In this document: positions 13,983 through 25,435 of the stretch, piece by piece
Layout: every line of letters begins with the position of its first letter
Numbering within the stretch: position 1 is the first letter of the stretch
Assembly (NCBI GenBank): GCA_020746835.1
Contig: JAGPNK010000001.1
Coordinates: forward strand, 4,526,001 to 4,590,000
From: Stachybotrys elegans
Taxonomy: Eukaryota; Ascomycota; Sordariomycetes; Hypocreales; Stachybotryaceae
DNA length: 64,000 nucleotides
Reading direction: 5' to 3'
Made by a program: the position numbers and the translations under genes
The notes under the pieces: model-generated
Told to the model about the DNA's origin: nothing
The model's input: the letters and a program-made list of their open reading frames with translations, nothing else
The model's database searches: none

Positions 13983-16900
13983 TATAGAATAGCAGCGTGG
14001 TCTACACCACGATGACGAGCTTGGGATGCGCGGCGAAGCTGGTGGGCGCCTCAAATATACCGATCCGGCCCCTTGGTTGAGGGCTCTGGGGGCCAGTGGG
14101 GGGACGCCACCAACTGAGGGGCAGTGAGATACTCTGGTCTGTGCGGGCGATACGGCTGGGTGGTGGTGGAGAAGATGGTCCAGCAGGGTGGTAGGGAGCC
14201 AAGGAGCCCAGGATGAGAAGATAGTGCTACCGGTGCCGGCGGTGTGAGTTAAGAGCCTGTGATACTGGGAGCGTGAGTAATGAGCGACGTGAAGGACCTT
14301 GCAGGGTAGGCGTGGGATGAGAGGGCTGACAGCAGCAATGGGAAAGGAAATGGGGTTGGGCAGCAACGATGAAGTTATAGATCCAAAGGAGGGGAGAGGG
14401 AGAGAGTGAGCAGAAAGAAATAAGGAGGAATAGCTAAGAGACGAACAAACAATGTTGGCGGGGCAAAGTGAGATGATGCAGCTCCCTGACCGTGGAGGGG
14501 GGGCATCCAAGATGCGTCTGCGATTGACGGTCCTTGAGCGTACAGGGCCAAGCTCCAAAGCTGGTGGCCACGTATCTGAATGATATGCCGGGTGTGTTGT
14601 GAGAAAGGTAAAGGGTGACTGGTGGGTGACGAGCGAAGAATGACGAGTGACGAGCGACGAGCGAAGAGTTTGTGCCTAGGCGCCGTTGCTTTTGTTGGTT
14701 TTATTGGATGTCCAAATTAGGATCGAGTCGTCGCACTCGCCCCTCCAGCATCTGATGCCTGGCTAGCAGATTTGACGTGCCTGATCTGAGACACAACTTA
14801 GGCAAATGGGCGGGAAGAAGAGAAAATCTGCAGCGGGAAGGCAGGGAGAGGTGAGACAAATGCAACTACCAGCTCAGGGACAACTACTCCGTACTACTAA
14901 AGTAGAGAGGAAAGACAGGGTACATTCCCGCCTTGCCCCCAACGTCCTTTCCCCGTCCGGACCTTCCATGCTGTCGAATAATGGGTGGAGGGTGAGGAAG
15001 GTGCCTAGTACCCAGTACTTGCAGTGAAGCTGGGAGGAAGGTACCTCCAGGATCCTCCTTCTGCACTACTACCTGTACCTGACTGGCCCATCGTCAACTT
15101 CACATAAAGTAGGTACATAGGCCACTACTAGAGAGAGGAGGAATTGGTTGAGGTAGACAGGGTGTTAGTACTACTAGGGGTACCTGCCTGGGCGAGCTGC
15201 GCATGTGAGTAACAGATACTCGGCGCGATGAAAGAGCAAGGGACAGGTCTTGGGGGAGGCTGGAGTCCGCATTCCCAGTCAGTCAGCTGGCCCAGTGGGG
15301 GGAAGAAATTGTCATAAGTTCTGCCCATGATGGTGATTGATGTCTCCATTGGGCGACTCACGACAGTCTGAGGTAAGGGAAACCCACGAATAATGTAGCG
15401 CTATACGGGCTGCTAATAATTGCGCCGTGATATGGAATCTACAGCAATGATGGTGGGGTTCATGTGTTTGTTTGTGCCCTACCAAGTACCGCCAAGGTAG
15501 GTGGGGGTTCTGTACCAGCACTTCTATCAAGGTCCTCTGGGCACCAGTCATGAATCACGACGACGTAAAGCCAAAAGGCCAAGAAGGTGTGCGCGAAGTC
15601 GGGTTGCATCATGGAAGAGATGCGCGCGACAAGGGACAGCGGCCTCTGCGCTAGTTCTGCTGCCGAAAGCGTGCTCCCTTCTAGGCCAGCGGCTATCGAA
15701 TCTAGTGAGCCAGATGTGGCCCGATTGCCGGGGTCCTTTTGGCAAACAACAGGCGATGCACACCCACTCCTTGTCGACAGTGAGGTGACATGAAGATCAT
15801 CACCTCTCGCTCCATGCAGGCAAGCTGCAGGCTCAGGCTTGCAGGCGTGGCGGCGATGGTACCCAAGTTGGCATGCAAGCTAAGCAATCAACTCACGTTG
15901 GGCTGATCAACGAGATGGCCCAGGATTGATCAGACGAAATATCTGGTACAGCGCGGGGTTCTTCCTTGCCCATAGCCCAGCGAATCGCAACAACGACCAT
16001 AAAGACAGGCCCCCAAAAGATGCTTGCAAAGCTGCAGAGGGAAGGGTCCCTGCTCATCATCATGGAGTACATGACGTCTTACTACCGCTGAGTCGTGTCA
16101 ACGCTAGCAGCTAACCATGGTCAATGTCCAATCAGAATAGGTAGGCCGAGAAGGAGAGAAGAGCAAAGAAGCAGCGGCTCGATCTGATGTTTCGGGAGAA
16201 AGCTGAGGCGCCACAATCAAAGGCTATCTCGCATCCGGGAGGCTTTCCTCTTGCGGGTAGCCCAGTCTCCAATTCACTGTGCAAAGGCTCTTGGCTTGCA
16301 GATGGGACAAATACGAACCTACCTACCCAGGCCACCGAAACAGCATCTCAATGCCGGCCTTCTCCCTCTGCCTGCCGCGTCAATGTGTTGTCATGTCTCA
16401 CGCCGTGCATCTTTCCCTTCTTCTACCCTAGTCTGACAGCAACCACGGCTTGCCAACCAGCCCGCTCCCGCATTTGGCCAGGGCATCCCAGCCAATGTTG
16501 TCTGTCTGGGCGATTCAGCTCCCGTCAGGCCCTGTCAATGATACACACATCAGGCACCTTGAATCAGCGCGCATGCTGCTTCGAGTCGGTGAACCTCAAC
16601 ACGGCCAAAACGATCAAGCCTCTCTCGCCAAAGCCCATGACAGCGAAGTGAGATCCTGGCCCGAGCTACTTTTCTGTCCCGCAGCAAGTGGAGTCTTCTC
16701 TCATCGACCAGATGCCTCGTTCGGCCTTGCTACTTCGCAAGAGGCAACGACTTCGTCTACATACAGTCGGCCCCCAGGTCAGGCGTTGCCAAATGTCAGG
16801 GTACACATGTCGCACTGAGTGAGTCCAGCCAGCCGAAACGGACCCCCACCCAAGCATCGACGCGATCGTCGGCAGAATCTTGTCCGCGTCGTCTAATAAG

Positions 16901-17959
16901 GATCATACATAGTATATTCACTTATAAGCCACCGGGATTTGCTCTTCATTCCCTGGACCAGACCCCCCTCATCAATCCAGCAAACAGTGGGTTTCATAAA
17001 TAAATAAAAACTGTGCCGAGGCTACATCGATTTATTGGGGTTTATTTCATGTGCTTCTATGTACAATCTAGCAGGCTTGCGCGTAACGAAGACATCTCGC
17101 TGTACTTATCCACCAGCCCACAATGTTCCTCTCAAGCTCTGCGAGCTAGATACATAGTGACGGAGTGCGGCTGCAATATCATATCCACTCACAGGGACCA
17201 GGTCTCCTGAACGACAGGGTGGTATATCATAACGACTGAAAGAAACCCTGGCTGTTCCCTCCCATGTAGGCCAAAGTCCTCCACAGTCCGCCATGATCCT
17301 TAACAGACCCGACCTGCCGAGCTCACCAAGAACAACACTGGGCGAACTATTCGGAAGAGGAAATCCACCATTCCAGGAGAATAGATATCCTCGTTGCTGA
17401 ATGTAGTACTTTCAAGCCCTTGGCAGGATGGAACAAACGGTTATGCATTTCATAGCTCTTCACACACCGCTATCATTCTGTTGGATAAATCCATCAACAT
17501 CCCTTTATAGGCCACTTGCCGGTCCCAAGTCCCGGGATATGCTTGCTAGTTTTGTTTTGTTTGGGTATAGCCATGATTTGATTAATGACACTGTTCATGT
17601 GGCATGTCCTTGCCGGTCCAAATGGCTCCTCTGGGCGCTGGGCGCGTTGGAGGACAGGGGTTCCTCGGGACGGACGGGATACGCCTGACCCAGTATCTTG
17701 TTTGGTTTGGAACCGAGCTGCGACTTCTGTTTGCTATTATACGATGTGAGCAGGGAGCCAGGTAGATACAAGCGCATGCTCCCAAGTCGTCCGAATCAGG
17801 CACAGCTATTGGTTCGCGTGTAGGTTACGAGCCAGGCTGGGACGGGAAGCAACGAATAGCTCATTGTACATGTCACAACCATGGGGCAGAACGTTACTAT
17901 GGGGAATGGAAAGGCGGTCGGTCATGAACTTCTTGCCCAAAGACAAGGATTCTGCGAGT
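13983..17959. other. Gene-poor stretch of about 4 kb
   Basis: This is the promoter side of the Ste23-like gene and the 3' side of the Mpp6-like gene. It holds a short degenerate GACGAGCGA repeat at 14627-14668 and GGTACC-centred sites near 15041 and 15180. The ORF at 16187-16651 and others show no protein character. No gene or RNA is recognised. Confidence 0.55.
14627..14668. repeat. Degenerate short tandem repeat (GACGAGCGA-like)
   Basis: Four to five imperfect copies of a 7-10 nt unit of the form GACGAGCGA or GACGAGTGA lie head to tail upstream of the Ste23-like gene. Function unknown; probably a simple repeat in the leader or promoter. Confidence 0.6.
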
Positions 17960-18795
17960 TCATGACCTCTTTGACCGCTTCGCCGAGTTGATTGTTGGGC
18001 AATCCTGCATACGGTGTCCTTGTTGCTGACACTTGTAACATGTTACGTCCTTCGAGTTGGAGGATGAGCGGGGGGTGCTCCCCGCCGAGGAGATAGAAGT
18101 GAGTTTGTTTAGGCTGACTTCTTTCTGCTTCCGTTTATTTCGGAGCTCGTTCGCGATCGAGGAGCTGGCGGATTTCCTGGACTTGGACCTGGAGCGGGAA
18201 CGTTCTGAGGATGCCGCACCTTGCCCGCCTTGGCTACGTTTTCGGCCTGGTCGGGCATCGTCTTCATCGTCCGAAGACTCTTCGCTTGACTCGCTCTCTT
18301 TCTGCTTCGAGGTCTGGTACCGCATCAGTCAAAGTCCAATCTATCATTTTGTTCTGGGCATACCTTTTCTGGAGCTGCCTTGTAGCCCTTGGTGGTCGTC
18401 CGACCAATTTCAGTGGGTTCGTCGTCATCCGAGTTGCTGGCCGAATCCACGCCCCCGTAACCCACGTATACGATGTTGAAGGGTGTCGCTGCTGCCTTTG
18501 ATTTTTTTGATCCGCCCAGGCTGGTGTTGAGAACCCACTGGGTATCCTCCGTCGAATGCTTCTTGAGTGCAGCTTGGCGCGTCGCCTCCTGTTCGTCTAG
18601 AGCTGCTTGGATGGAAGCCTGGTCGATATTCAAGTTGATGCGCCCTTCTGCGGGTGAGTGGTCGAGCTTGCGCTTCTTCGATGACGGCGTCGTGGAGTCG
18701 GGTGATCCGGCCGACGATGCAGATGCTGCTGCGCGCTGCATGAACTTCATCGTCAAGAGCCTCGAAGAGACCCCCCTAGGTGTTTCTGGAGCCAT
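17960..18795 (-). CDS. Mpp6-type nuclear exosome cofactor with C-terminal CCHC zinc knuckle
   Basis: Mpp6 proteins bind RNA and tether the Mtr4 helicase to the nuclear exosome. Model, minus strand: 18795-18364 and 18313-17960, 261 residues, with one 50-nt intron. The N-terminus (residues 7-22, ending LLTMKFMQRA) matches the family signature seen in human MPHOSPH6, and a later segment around TQWVL matches its E-x-x-W motif. The middle is rich in Ser, Asp and Glu, followed by an SR/RS-like basic stretch. Near the C-terminus is a retroviral-type zinc knuckle, Cys236-x2-Cys239-x4-His244-x4-Cys249. Yeast and human Mpp6 lack such a knuckle; it recalls the Air1/Air2 subunits of TRAMP. The start was chosen at the only ATG that precedes the signature. 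Family assignment rests on one short motif plus layout. Confidence 0.75.
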
Positions 18796-19601
18796 GGTTG
18801 AGGTTGGGTCGCGACGCGAGGGTACTAGTGGCGAGAGCTGTATGGGAAAGGTCGCGGTTTTTTTTTCTTCTTGTGCTTGAAGCAGCTTCCGAGCTGTTTG
18901 GTAAACCTCGCCGGTGTGTAGTTCAAGCCCACCACCTGGGTTTGTGTGATGCGGTGCGCGCACTCCAATATCCTGACGTTAATTGAAACCTTTTTTTTTT
19001 TTTTTTTTTTGCTAAGCAGCCGATGTTTGACGAGATAGGAAAGGCGCTACGCCAGTCCTTAATAGAGCGACTGTGGAGCGGGGCTAGTATTTTCCGGGCC
19101 TTGATACCAAAGTTCACATGTACGGAAGTATGAGTATAAGGGATCAAGCCTTCGGGAACTCCCTGGAAACCAGTGCACAAGATAACTGAAGGCTGCCTGT
19201 GTGACAGGATTGGAGCGGATGAATGGACATTCGCAAAACATCATGGTCATAGGGAGAAATGTACCGGTTTTATACGATATGAGGAATAGAAAAGAAGGGA
19301 AAGAGCTCAGATATTTCTAGAGTTACTATTAAACCGCAGCCTTGTACGTAGGTAAGTACTTCATGTGAAAAGTGTCACTGGTTTCTACCTATGTAAGTAA
19401 GAAGATCTTGTATTCATAGACATTGGTTGCGGATGAAGCATGAACATGATGTAGCGCACAGACCATGTGGTCACGTGATTACCAACCAGCAACAGAACGC
19501 AGCTTTCCAGGGTGTTTGGCCTATCCTCCAACGTCAGTCCACGAGTAGGAAGCGAAACATCGCCCGGACGCCTCCCAATCAGCCTTTACGCAACCGTCGA
19601 A
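18796..19601. other. Divergent promoter region, Mpp6-like / NDUFS6-like
   Basis: The 806 nt lie between two divergently transcribed genes, so both promoters should be here. A 20-nt T tract is at 18991-19010. The sequence is AT-richer than the flanking genes. No other feature is evident. Confidence 0.6.
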
Positions 19602-20209
19602 ATGGCCTCGAGTCAATTGAGGGTGTCAGGCACCCTGGCGCGCAGCCTGCGTCTCTCCAGCCGCCCATTCACCACCTCGACCCGACGATTCGAAGCTGCC
19701 GTGTCAGCCAGCTCCAAGGCCGAGACGCCCGCTGTCACTGAAGGCTCGGCACCCAAGGAGCTCGCCCAGGCACCCAACCGCGTGGGCGTCTGGTCCCGCA
19801 GCCAGAAGCCCCGCGCGCAGGCTATGACGGGCCCTCGCTTCGAACAGACCGAGTTCAGCCACCAGGCAAGCTTGACCGGAACCGCGCCGGTGGGATAGGA
19901 CGCAATTGCTGACGGATGAAAACAGCCTCAACCGTACTCTGCCATGGAAATGATTCACCAGGAGCCCGTGAGGTGGACGCACAGCCGGGTCGTTGCCTGC
20001 GACGGCGGCGGTGGCCCTGCCGGACACCCCAAGATCTTCATCAACACGGACAAGCCTGAGATTGCAGTCTGCAACTACTGCGGCGTGCCATTCGTACGAT
20101 TGCCAATATATTCTGCCTGGTTTGCTGCTTGCTAACCTTTCTTTAGGCCAACGAGCACCACAGAAAGCACCTCGAATCTCTGCCGGAAACTTCGTACCCC
20201 CTTCAATAA
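19602..20209 (+). CDS. NADH:ubiquinone oxidoreductase zinc-finger subunit (NDUFS6 / 13-kDa type)
   Basis: Accessory subunit of respiratory complex I, in the matrix arm. Model: 19602-19865, 19926-20093, 20147-20209, 164 residues. Residues 1-38 are Arg/Ser-rich without acidic residues until Glu31, as in a mitochondrial presequence. The zf-CHCC domain has Cys113 (VACDG), His122 (GHPKIFI), Cys137 and Cys140 (CNYCG) as zinc ligands. Intron 1 has a GC donor (CAG|GCAAGC), a TGCTGAC branch site and an ACAG acceptor; reading through meets a stop, and no GT donor gives a usable exon. Intron 2 is 53 nt with a GCTAAC branch. The gene shares a divergent promoter region with the Mpp6-like gene. Confidence 0.93.
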
Positions 20210-20930
20210 AGAGAGAATATGTGGGCGGAGAGGGATTGAATCAACTATGTGAGGGGAAGTAGAACACAGCCTGGTTTCCAGCTCGGGCGCATCATTGTAT
20301 CACTGTTTACGGGAGATTAGAATACAAAAACCTTGTACATGACCATCAGTTGGAATGGAGTATCTGCGTGTACCATTGCAAGGAAGTATGGCAAAGGAGT
20401 GAGTGAGTGGTGCTGTCGCTTTCTACTATATTGATGGATTCAATGATCTCTATGGCTTCCCGCGAAGCTTTCGCCGACGATATATGCGTCATATTCCAGA
20501 GCTGCCAGACACGATATAGCAGAGATTTAGACAATTAATACGCCGGTTCCAACCTGCCTGAGAAGGTAGACAAAAGGTAATATCGATGTTCAGATGACTG
20601 GCGTTCTGCAAGTTCCCAATAGCCTCAAAGCGTGGCATGTGAAAGCGTTGACTCGATGCGGCTTTCATGCTCGCCTGTTGAAGGATGAGGCAAATGATCC
20701 ACTGCTTGATTGCGCGCGCCCCACATTCTGAGGTTCGATATCCTTCCTTACATCATTCTCGTTTTAACATGCCCAACGCATGGAACTGCAGCAGTACATC
20801 TTTTCTTTCCTCCCTCTTGATCGCACTGCTATCGACGATCTTACTTGGCCTTTTTATTCACGGTTCCTCACTCGCTTCCGTTTCATCCTCAGACTCATCT
20901 GTTCCCACGAGCTCTGCTCACTCAACGACC
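20210..20930. other. Intergenic, upstream of YjbQ-family gene
   Basis: It lies between two plus-strand genes. The last 162 nt (from the ATG at 20769) remain in frame with the YjbQ-family ORF and would add a hydrophobic segment if translated. A CT-rich leader-like stretch is at about 20740-20765. Nothing else is seen. Confidence 0.55.
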
Positions 20931-21582
20931 ATGTCCTGGTTCCAGAAGCAGTTCACGCTGCCCTCCAAGTCCCGCGGCTCATACCTGATCACCGATCAGG
21001 TCACATCCTCCTTGCCCGAGATCAAGAATTACAAGATCGGATTGCTTAATCTGTTTGTGCAGCACACGAGCTGTGCCCTGAGCTTGAACGAGAACTGTGC
21101 GTGATCCAACCCCACACTTTGATGCGTACATAGGGCTGAACAGGTCCCAAGGGGATTCCGATGTCAGGGCCGACATGAGCGATGCTCTCGATCGCATTGC
21201 GCCAGAGTATGGCCCAAAGGGCGAGGAGCTATACAGACATGAGTAAGATTCAGTCGACCCAGGCGCTTTTCGCTTCATGCTAATGCGTCTCTCAGCGCCG
21301 AGGGCCCAGATGATATGCCGGTCAGTGATCGCAACCAGCGATTCGGGATAAAGAGCTTACCATTTCCAGGCTCACATCAAGTCTTCCTTGATCGGTGCAA
21401 GCGTGACTATTCCCATTAGAGACGGGAGGCTGGTAAGTGCTGCTTCCGGCTCACTGTGACAAAGTGCACTGCTCATACGTTAATAGCAATTGGGACAGTG
21501 GCAAGGTGTGTATTTGATGGAATTCCGAGCAAGCAAGCACGAGCGCCGAGTCGTCGCGACCATCCAGGGAGAAAAGGCCTAG
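20931..21582 (+). CDS. YjbQ/UPF0047 family protein
   Basis: Small conserved beta-barrel family found in all domains; bacterial YjbQ has weak thiamine-phosphate synthase activity, and the eukaryotic role is unsettled. Model: 20931-21096, 21152-21242, 21296-21320, 21370-21432, 21487-21582, 146 residues, the usual family length. Five exons, one of only 25 nt, are needed for about 650 nt of locus. Signature segments are QHTSCALSLNENWDSDVR, the RH(D) after ELY, and HIKSSLIGASVTIPI, followed by GTWQGVYLMEFR. All junctions were checked against the conserved frame; intron 1 uses an AAG acceptor at 21151. The start at MSWFQKQF matches family N-termini; an upstream in-frame ATG at 20769 would add a membrane-helix-like stretch. 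The gene is convergent with CFIm25, 142 nt away. Confidence 0.9.
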
Positions 21583-21724
21583 ATGCGCTTTGCAATTAGA
21601 CGATACTGCCCATCGCCAGTCTACCGTTGCTAGCAGCAGTTCAGTGTTGCGCGACCGCCTTTTCCAACCAGACGCCAAACACCATATCATCCGCAAGCAT
21701 ATACCGTACATGAACGTTCTGAAT

Positions 21725-22578
<854 letters not shown>

Positions 22579-23007
22579 TTCGGCGCAAGATGTCCTTTGT
22601 GGGCTTGGGGGAAGTCGTGAAGAAACGGGAGGCGGTATTCGGCTCGTAATAGCGCAAATGGGAGGATGGATGACCGTTGTGTTTCGAATTCAGAGCGAGG
22701 CTGCGATACAGAAACAATTCTGCCGGGAAGCTATCAGAAAGGGTAGGCGGTGAGGACCTTGGCTGATAAACACCCACCTTTGATCCAGTTCATTTACAAA
22801 CGCTAACCACACAGCACAAGGCTTCCCTTGGATCCTCGATTTTAACACGATGTAAATATTGACAATGGCTTCTACAGCTGTCTTATGTACCAACCTTCAG
22901 AGTGTGTCGCGGCACGCAACTGAGCAGAACAAGGTACCTGCAAGATCCAACAACAGCTTCCTCACCCGACCCGACGACCATCTGTTTTTCCAGGGTTCGT
23001 TGGTGCC
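22579..23007. other. Intergenic between CFIm25 and Mcr1
   Basis: Both neighbours are on the minus strand. The stretch carries the CFIm25 promoter and the Mcr1 3' end. No ORF or element is supported. Confidence 0.6.
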
Positions 23008-24004
23008 TCAGAACCGATGAATCTGGCTCTTTTTGTACCCCATCTGCTGGAGAATGCCATCATGGCCACGCTTCCCAACCAGCGCCGCCTCCATGGCTGG
23101 AGGTCCGCAAACGAAGACCTTGGTGTCGCTGCCGGTGCCAGGCGCGGGCGCGACTTCTTCCAGAAGCTTTCGAGTGACATAACCTCGTCTGTGGGGTGAG
23201 TCTTCCGCCGGGCTGCTCACGACGTATGTGGCTTTGAAGCGGCCCGGGTAGTCGCGCTCGAACTGGTCGAACTCCCTCTTCAACAAGATGTCCTTGTCGC
23301 TATTGACACCAAAGACGAGAGCCATGGTGGTGTGGTCGTTCGGATTCCGCAGAATTCCTTGTGCCAGTTGGTAGAGGGGAGTGATTCCAGCACCGCCTGC
23401 CACGAGAGTGATGTGCTTGTAGCTGTTGGGCTGCCAGGCGTAACCTTTGATGGCGGCAGCGATGAGGAGCGTGTCTCCTGGCTTCAGTGAGTGAAGATGC
23501 GTGCTTGATCTCCCGCTTGGGTAATGCTTGACCAAGAGTTCTATGTATCCTGGTGCATCTGTATGAATCAGTCTCATGGAATCCGGGGCTATCGCCAGCC
23601 GCTGGGCGTACCTGATGAGCTCACGGGGGTATAAGGCCGCGCAACAGGGAACCAGCTGCCAGTCGGCCAGCTCATTGTTAGCAAGGCAGCTACGCGTCGT
23701 CAGTCACACTGCGGACAGCGCATTGTGGGCTTGGATTGTCCCTACAGGTCAGCGGAAGACCACTGACGGCATTATGGCCGGGCAGTTTGAACCGTAGGAG
23801 TTTGGTGTTGTGGTTGACTGATATGGAGCTCTCCAATGGAAGGGATAGGAAGGAAGGTCCCACGCCAAACGTTTTTGAAGGTGAGTTAGAATCCGCTTGC
23901 ACGCTCCTGACGAGGAATCTGGAAGCGATGCCCAGAGTCAGACCACCTGCTGCGAAAGCACCAGCGAGGCTTGCTGGGTGAATGTGACTGAACAAAGAAT
24001 TCAT
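23008..24004 (-). CDS. MCR1: NADH-cytochrome b5 reductase, mitochondrial (Mcr1)
   Basis: FAD enzyme passing electrons from NADH to cytochrome b5; in yeast it sits in the outer membrane and intermembrane space. Model, minus strand: 24004-23746, 23689-23612, 23558-23008, 295 residues, introns 56 and 53 nt. A hydrophobic anchor lies at about residues 10-32. The flavin-binding motif RPYT is at residues 104-107, encoded in the 78-nt middle exon. Nucleotide-binding segments are GGAGITPLYQ (from residue 167) and CGPP (Cys263). The intermediate HSLKPGDTL segment is typical. The 5' splice sites are imperfect (GTAGGG, GTACGC), but the domain is continuous across them. The protein is slightly shorter than usual family members (about 320), mostly between the two halves of the FAD domain. 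Confidence 0.92.
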
Positions 24005-25279
24005 GGTGTTGATGTAAGCGTAAAGATTAAGTAGGCATCTAGGATAGCGTGAAGCAACGGTCAAGACTTGAGACGGCCTGTACTTTGCTCCAAACAACTA
24101 ATACTGCATGCGCCAGAGCAGCATTTTAAAGATGGATAACCCGTTGGAGGCGACCCACGTATCGGAAGTCGGAATGTCAGTCGGAGGCCCCCATATAGTC
24201 CGGTTGTCCGCGGCTTTCTCCAGAAGTGGGATGATGTAGTGTTACCTCCTAGCCGCAAGCCTCCACAGCCCATTGCGGCAACCACTGGACCGCACGATGT
24301 TACATGAGCATGCGATGGGGTGCGGAAATTTCCACGAACTAAAGTATGACAATGCAGGAGATTGTAACTCGGGGTAGGCATGGGTCGGAGGCCGATATGA
24401 CGTGTTGTCGGCCAACGGGAGTTGTGGTCGCCGGTGGATCCTTTGTTCATGACGATGGCCAGTTTCCAGTAACGTTCGGGCATTGTTAAACACGGGTGGA
24501 AATTGTGAAATGGGGAATTGGTACCAGTTCAAAGAGGCATGCAGTCTGTGATGGGGGTACAATGAGCCTTCTTTGCCATCCTCCGTCTTGTTCTCTCACC
24601 TCTCGCCACCAACCACATCATATATCAATCAATATCTGTGTATCAAAGTCAGTCGAGTACTATGGCAAGTTTGAACAAGGGGCCTGTGCACTGGGATCTG
24701 TCGTATCGCCGCAAGCGCGTGATTGACGGAAGCAACTGGGCTGGGTAGCGCATGTCAATTTCTTGTCATCGATTCTTTGAACCCACTTGCAGGTATTCAG
24801 AACACAGATATCAAATCTATTTATCAGGATCCAGTCTGCTGAGTTTTCAGGACATTCGTTTTGTTTGACATGAGCACAGAACATGGCTTGATGAAATACA
24901 AAGATGGGTGGTGAACCAAAGCCCCAACACATCTCTGATGCACGGCTCACTACCCAGTTCGAACAGCACCTAGCCGTGTCCTTCTCACAACACGATGATT
25001 GACTGACTTGAAGAGCCTGAGTTGCTGGATAGCGTCAATGTTCTCATGAACAGCGAACTCATCCACGGTATCCCTGTGTCTCCTCGAAGCCATCATCTTC
25101 ACATACACTGACTTTCTATTTAACATGGCCGTCCTCCTGGCTAAACTTGAGCCTTCTTTCCCAGCTCTACCAACAGCGTTTGCCATCGACTCACAGCCGA
25201 GATCAGCTAGCTTTACTACCTCTGCCGCCATAAACACAGCTTTCGGCAACTGCCTACAAGTGTGAACAACACCGCAACA
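24005..25279. other. Intergenic with possible short ORFs
   Basis: It lies between divergent genes (Mcr1 minus; small Cys-rich ORF plus). A CT-rich leader-like segment at about 24580-24660 precedes a 28-codon plus-strand ORF, listed separately. A 177-codon minus-strand ORF (24950-25483) has a true ATG but no recognisable content and overlaps the Cys-rich ORF in antisense. Confidence 0.5.
24662..24748 (+). CDS. Possible 28-residue ORF or first exon, unknown
   Basis: An ATG follows a CT-rich then CAATCAATATC-type leader that looks like a fungal 5' UTR. The product begins MASLNKGPVHWDLSYRRK and stops after a Trp-Ala-Gly. A weak donor at the stop (GG|GTAGCG) with a TTGCAG about 48 nt downstream could extend it, but the extension is AT-rich and unconvincing. 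I do not recognise the peptide; it may be a real micro-ORF, a first exon, or chance. Confidence 0.2.
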   Translation: MASLNKGPVHWDLSYRRKRVIDGSNWAG

Positions 25280-25435
25280 ATGTGCAACACAACTCCTATT
25301 GACAATGCCGCCAATGGCAAGCTCGCCGATTCTCTCTTTCCCCGATGCAAGTGTCAACACTGCCTTTGCTACACTCGGGTTGAGGCGGAAGGGGAAGAGC
25401 AATGCGTCGTTTGCAAGAAAGACCACCCGCACTAA
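25280..25435 (+). CDS. Small cysteine-rich protein, unknown
   Basis: A 51-codon ORF starting ATGTGCAAC, preceded by a CA-rich leader (CAACACCGCAACA) typical of fungal start contexts. The N-terminal 20 residues are polar and the rest is built around CKCQHCLCYTRV, then an acidic loop, then CVVCKKDHPH: six Cys in CxCxxCxC plus CxxC, followed by His, suggesting zinc binding rather than a secreted effector (there is no signal peptide). I do not recognise the family. An antisense 177-codon ORF covers the same bases; I prefer the plus strand because of the patterned cysteines and the leader. Confidence 0.45.
   Translation: MCNTTPIDNAANGKLADSLFPRCKCQHCLCYTRVEAEGEEQCVVCKKDHPH

Noticed and set aside
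13983..14558. A 192-residue N-terminal extension on the Ste23-like protein
   Set aside because: The open frame upstream of 13982 contains no ATG (its first codon is TTG), and the translated sequence is leader-like. The ATG at 13982 is the sensible start.
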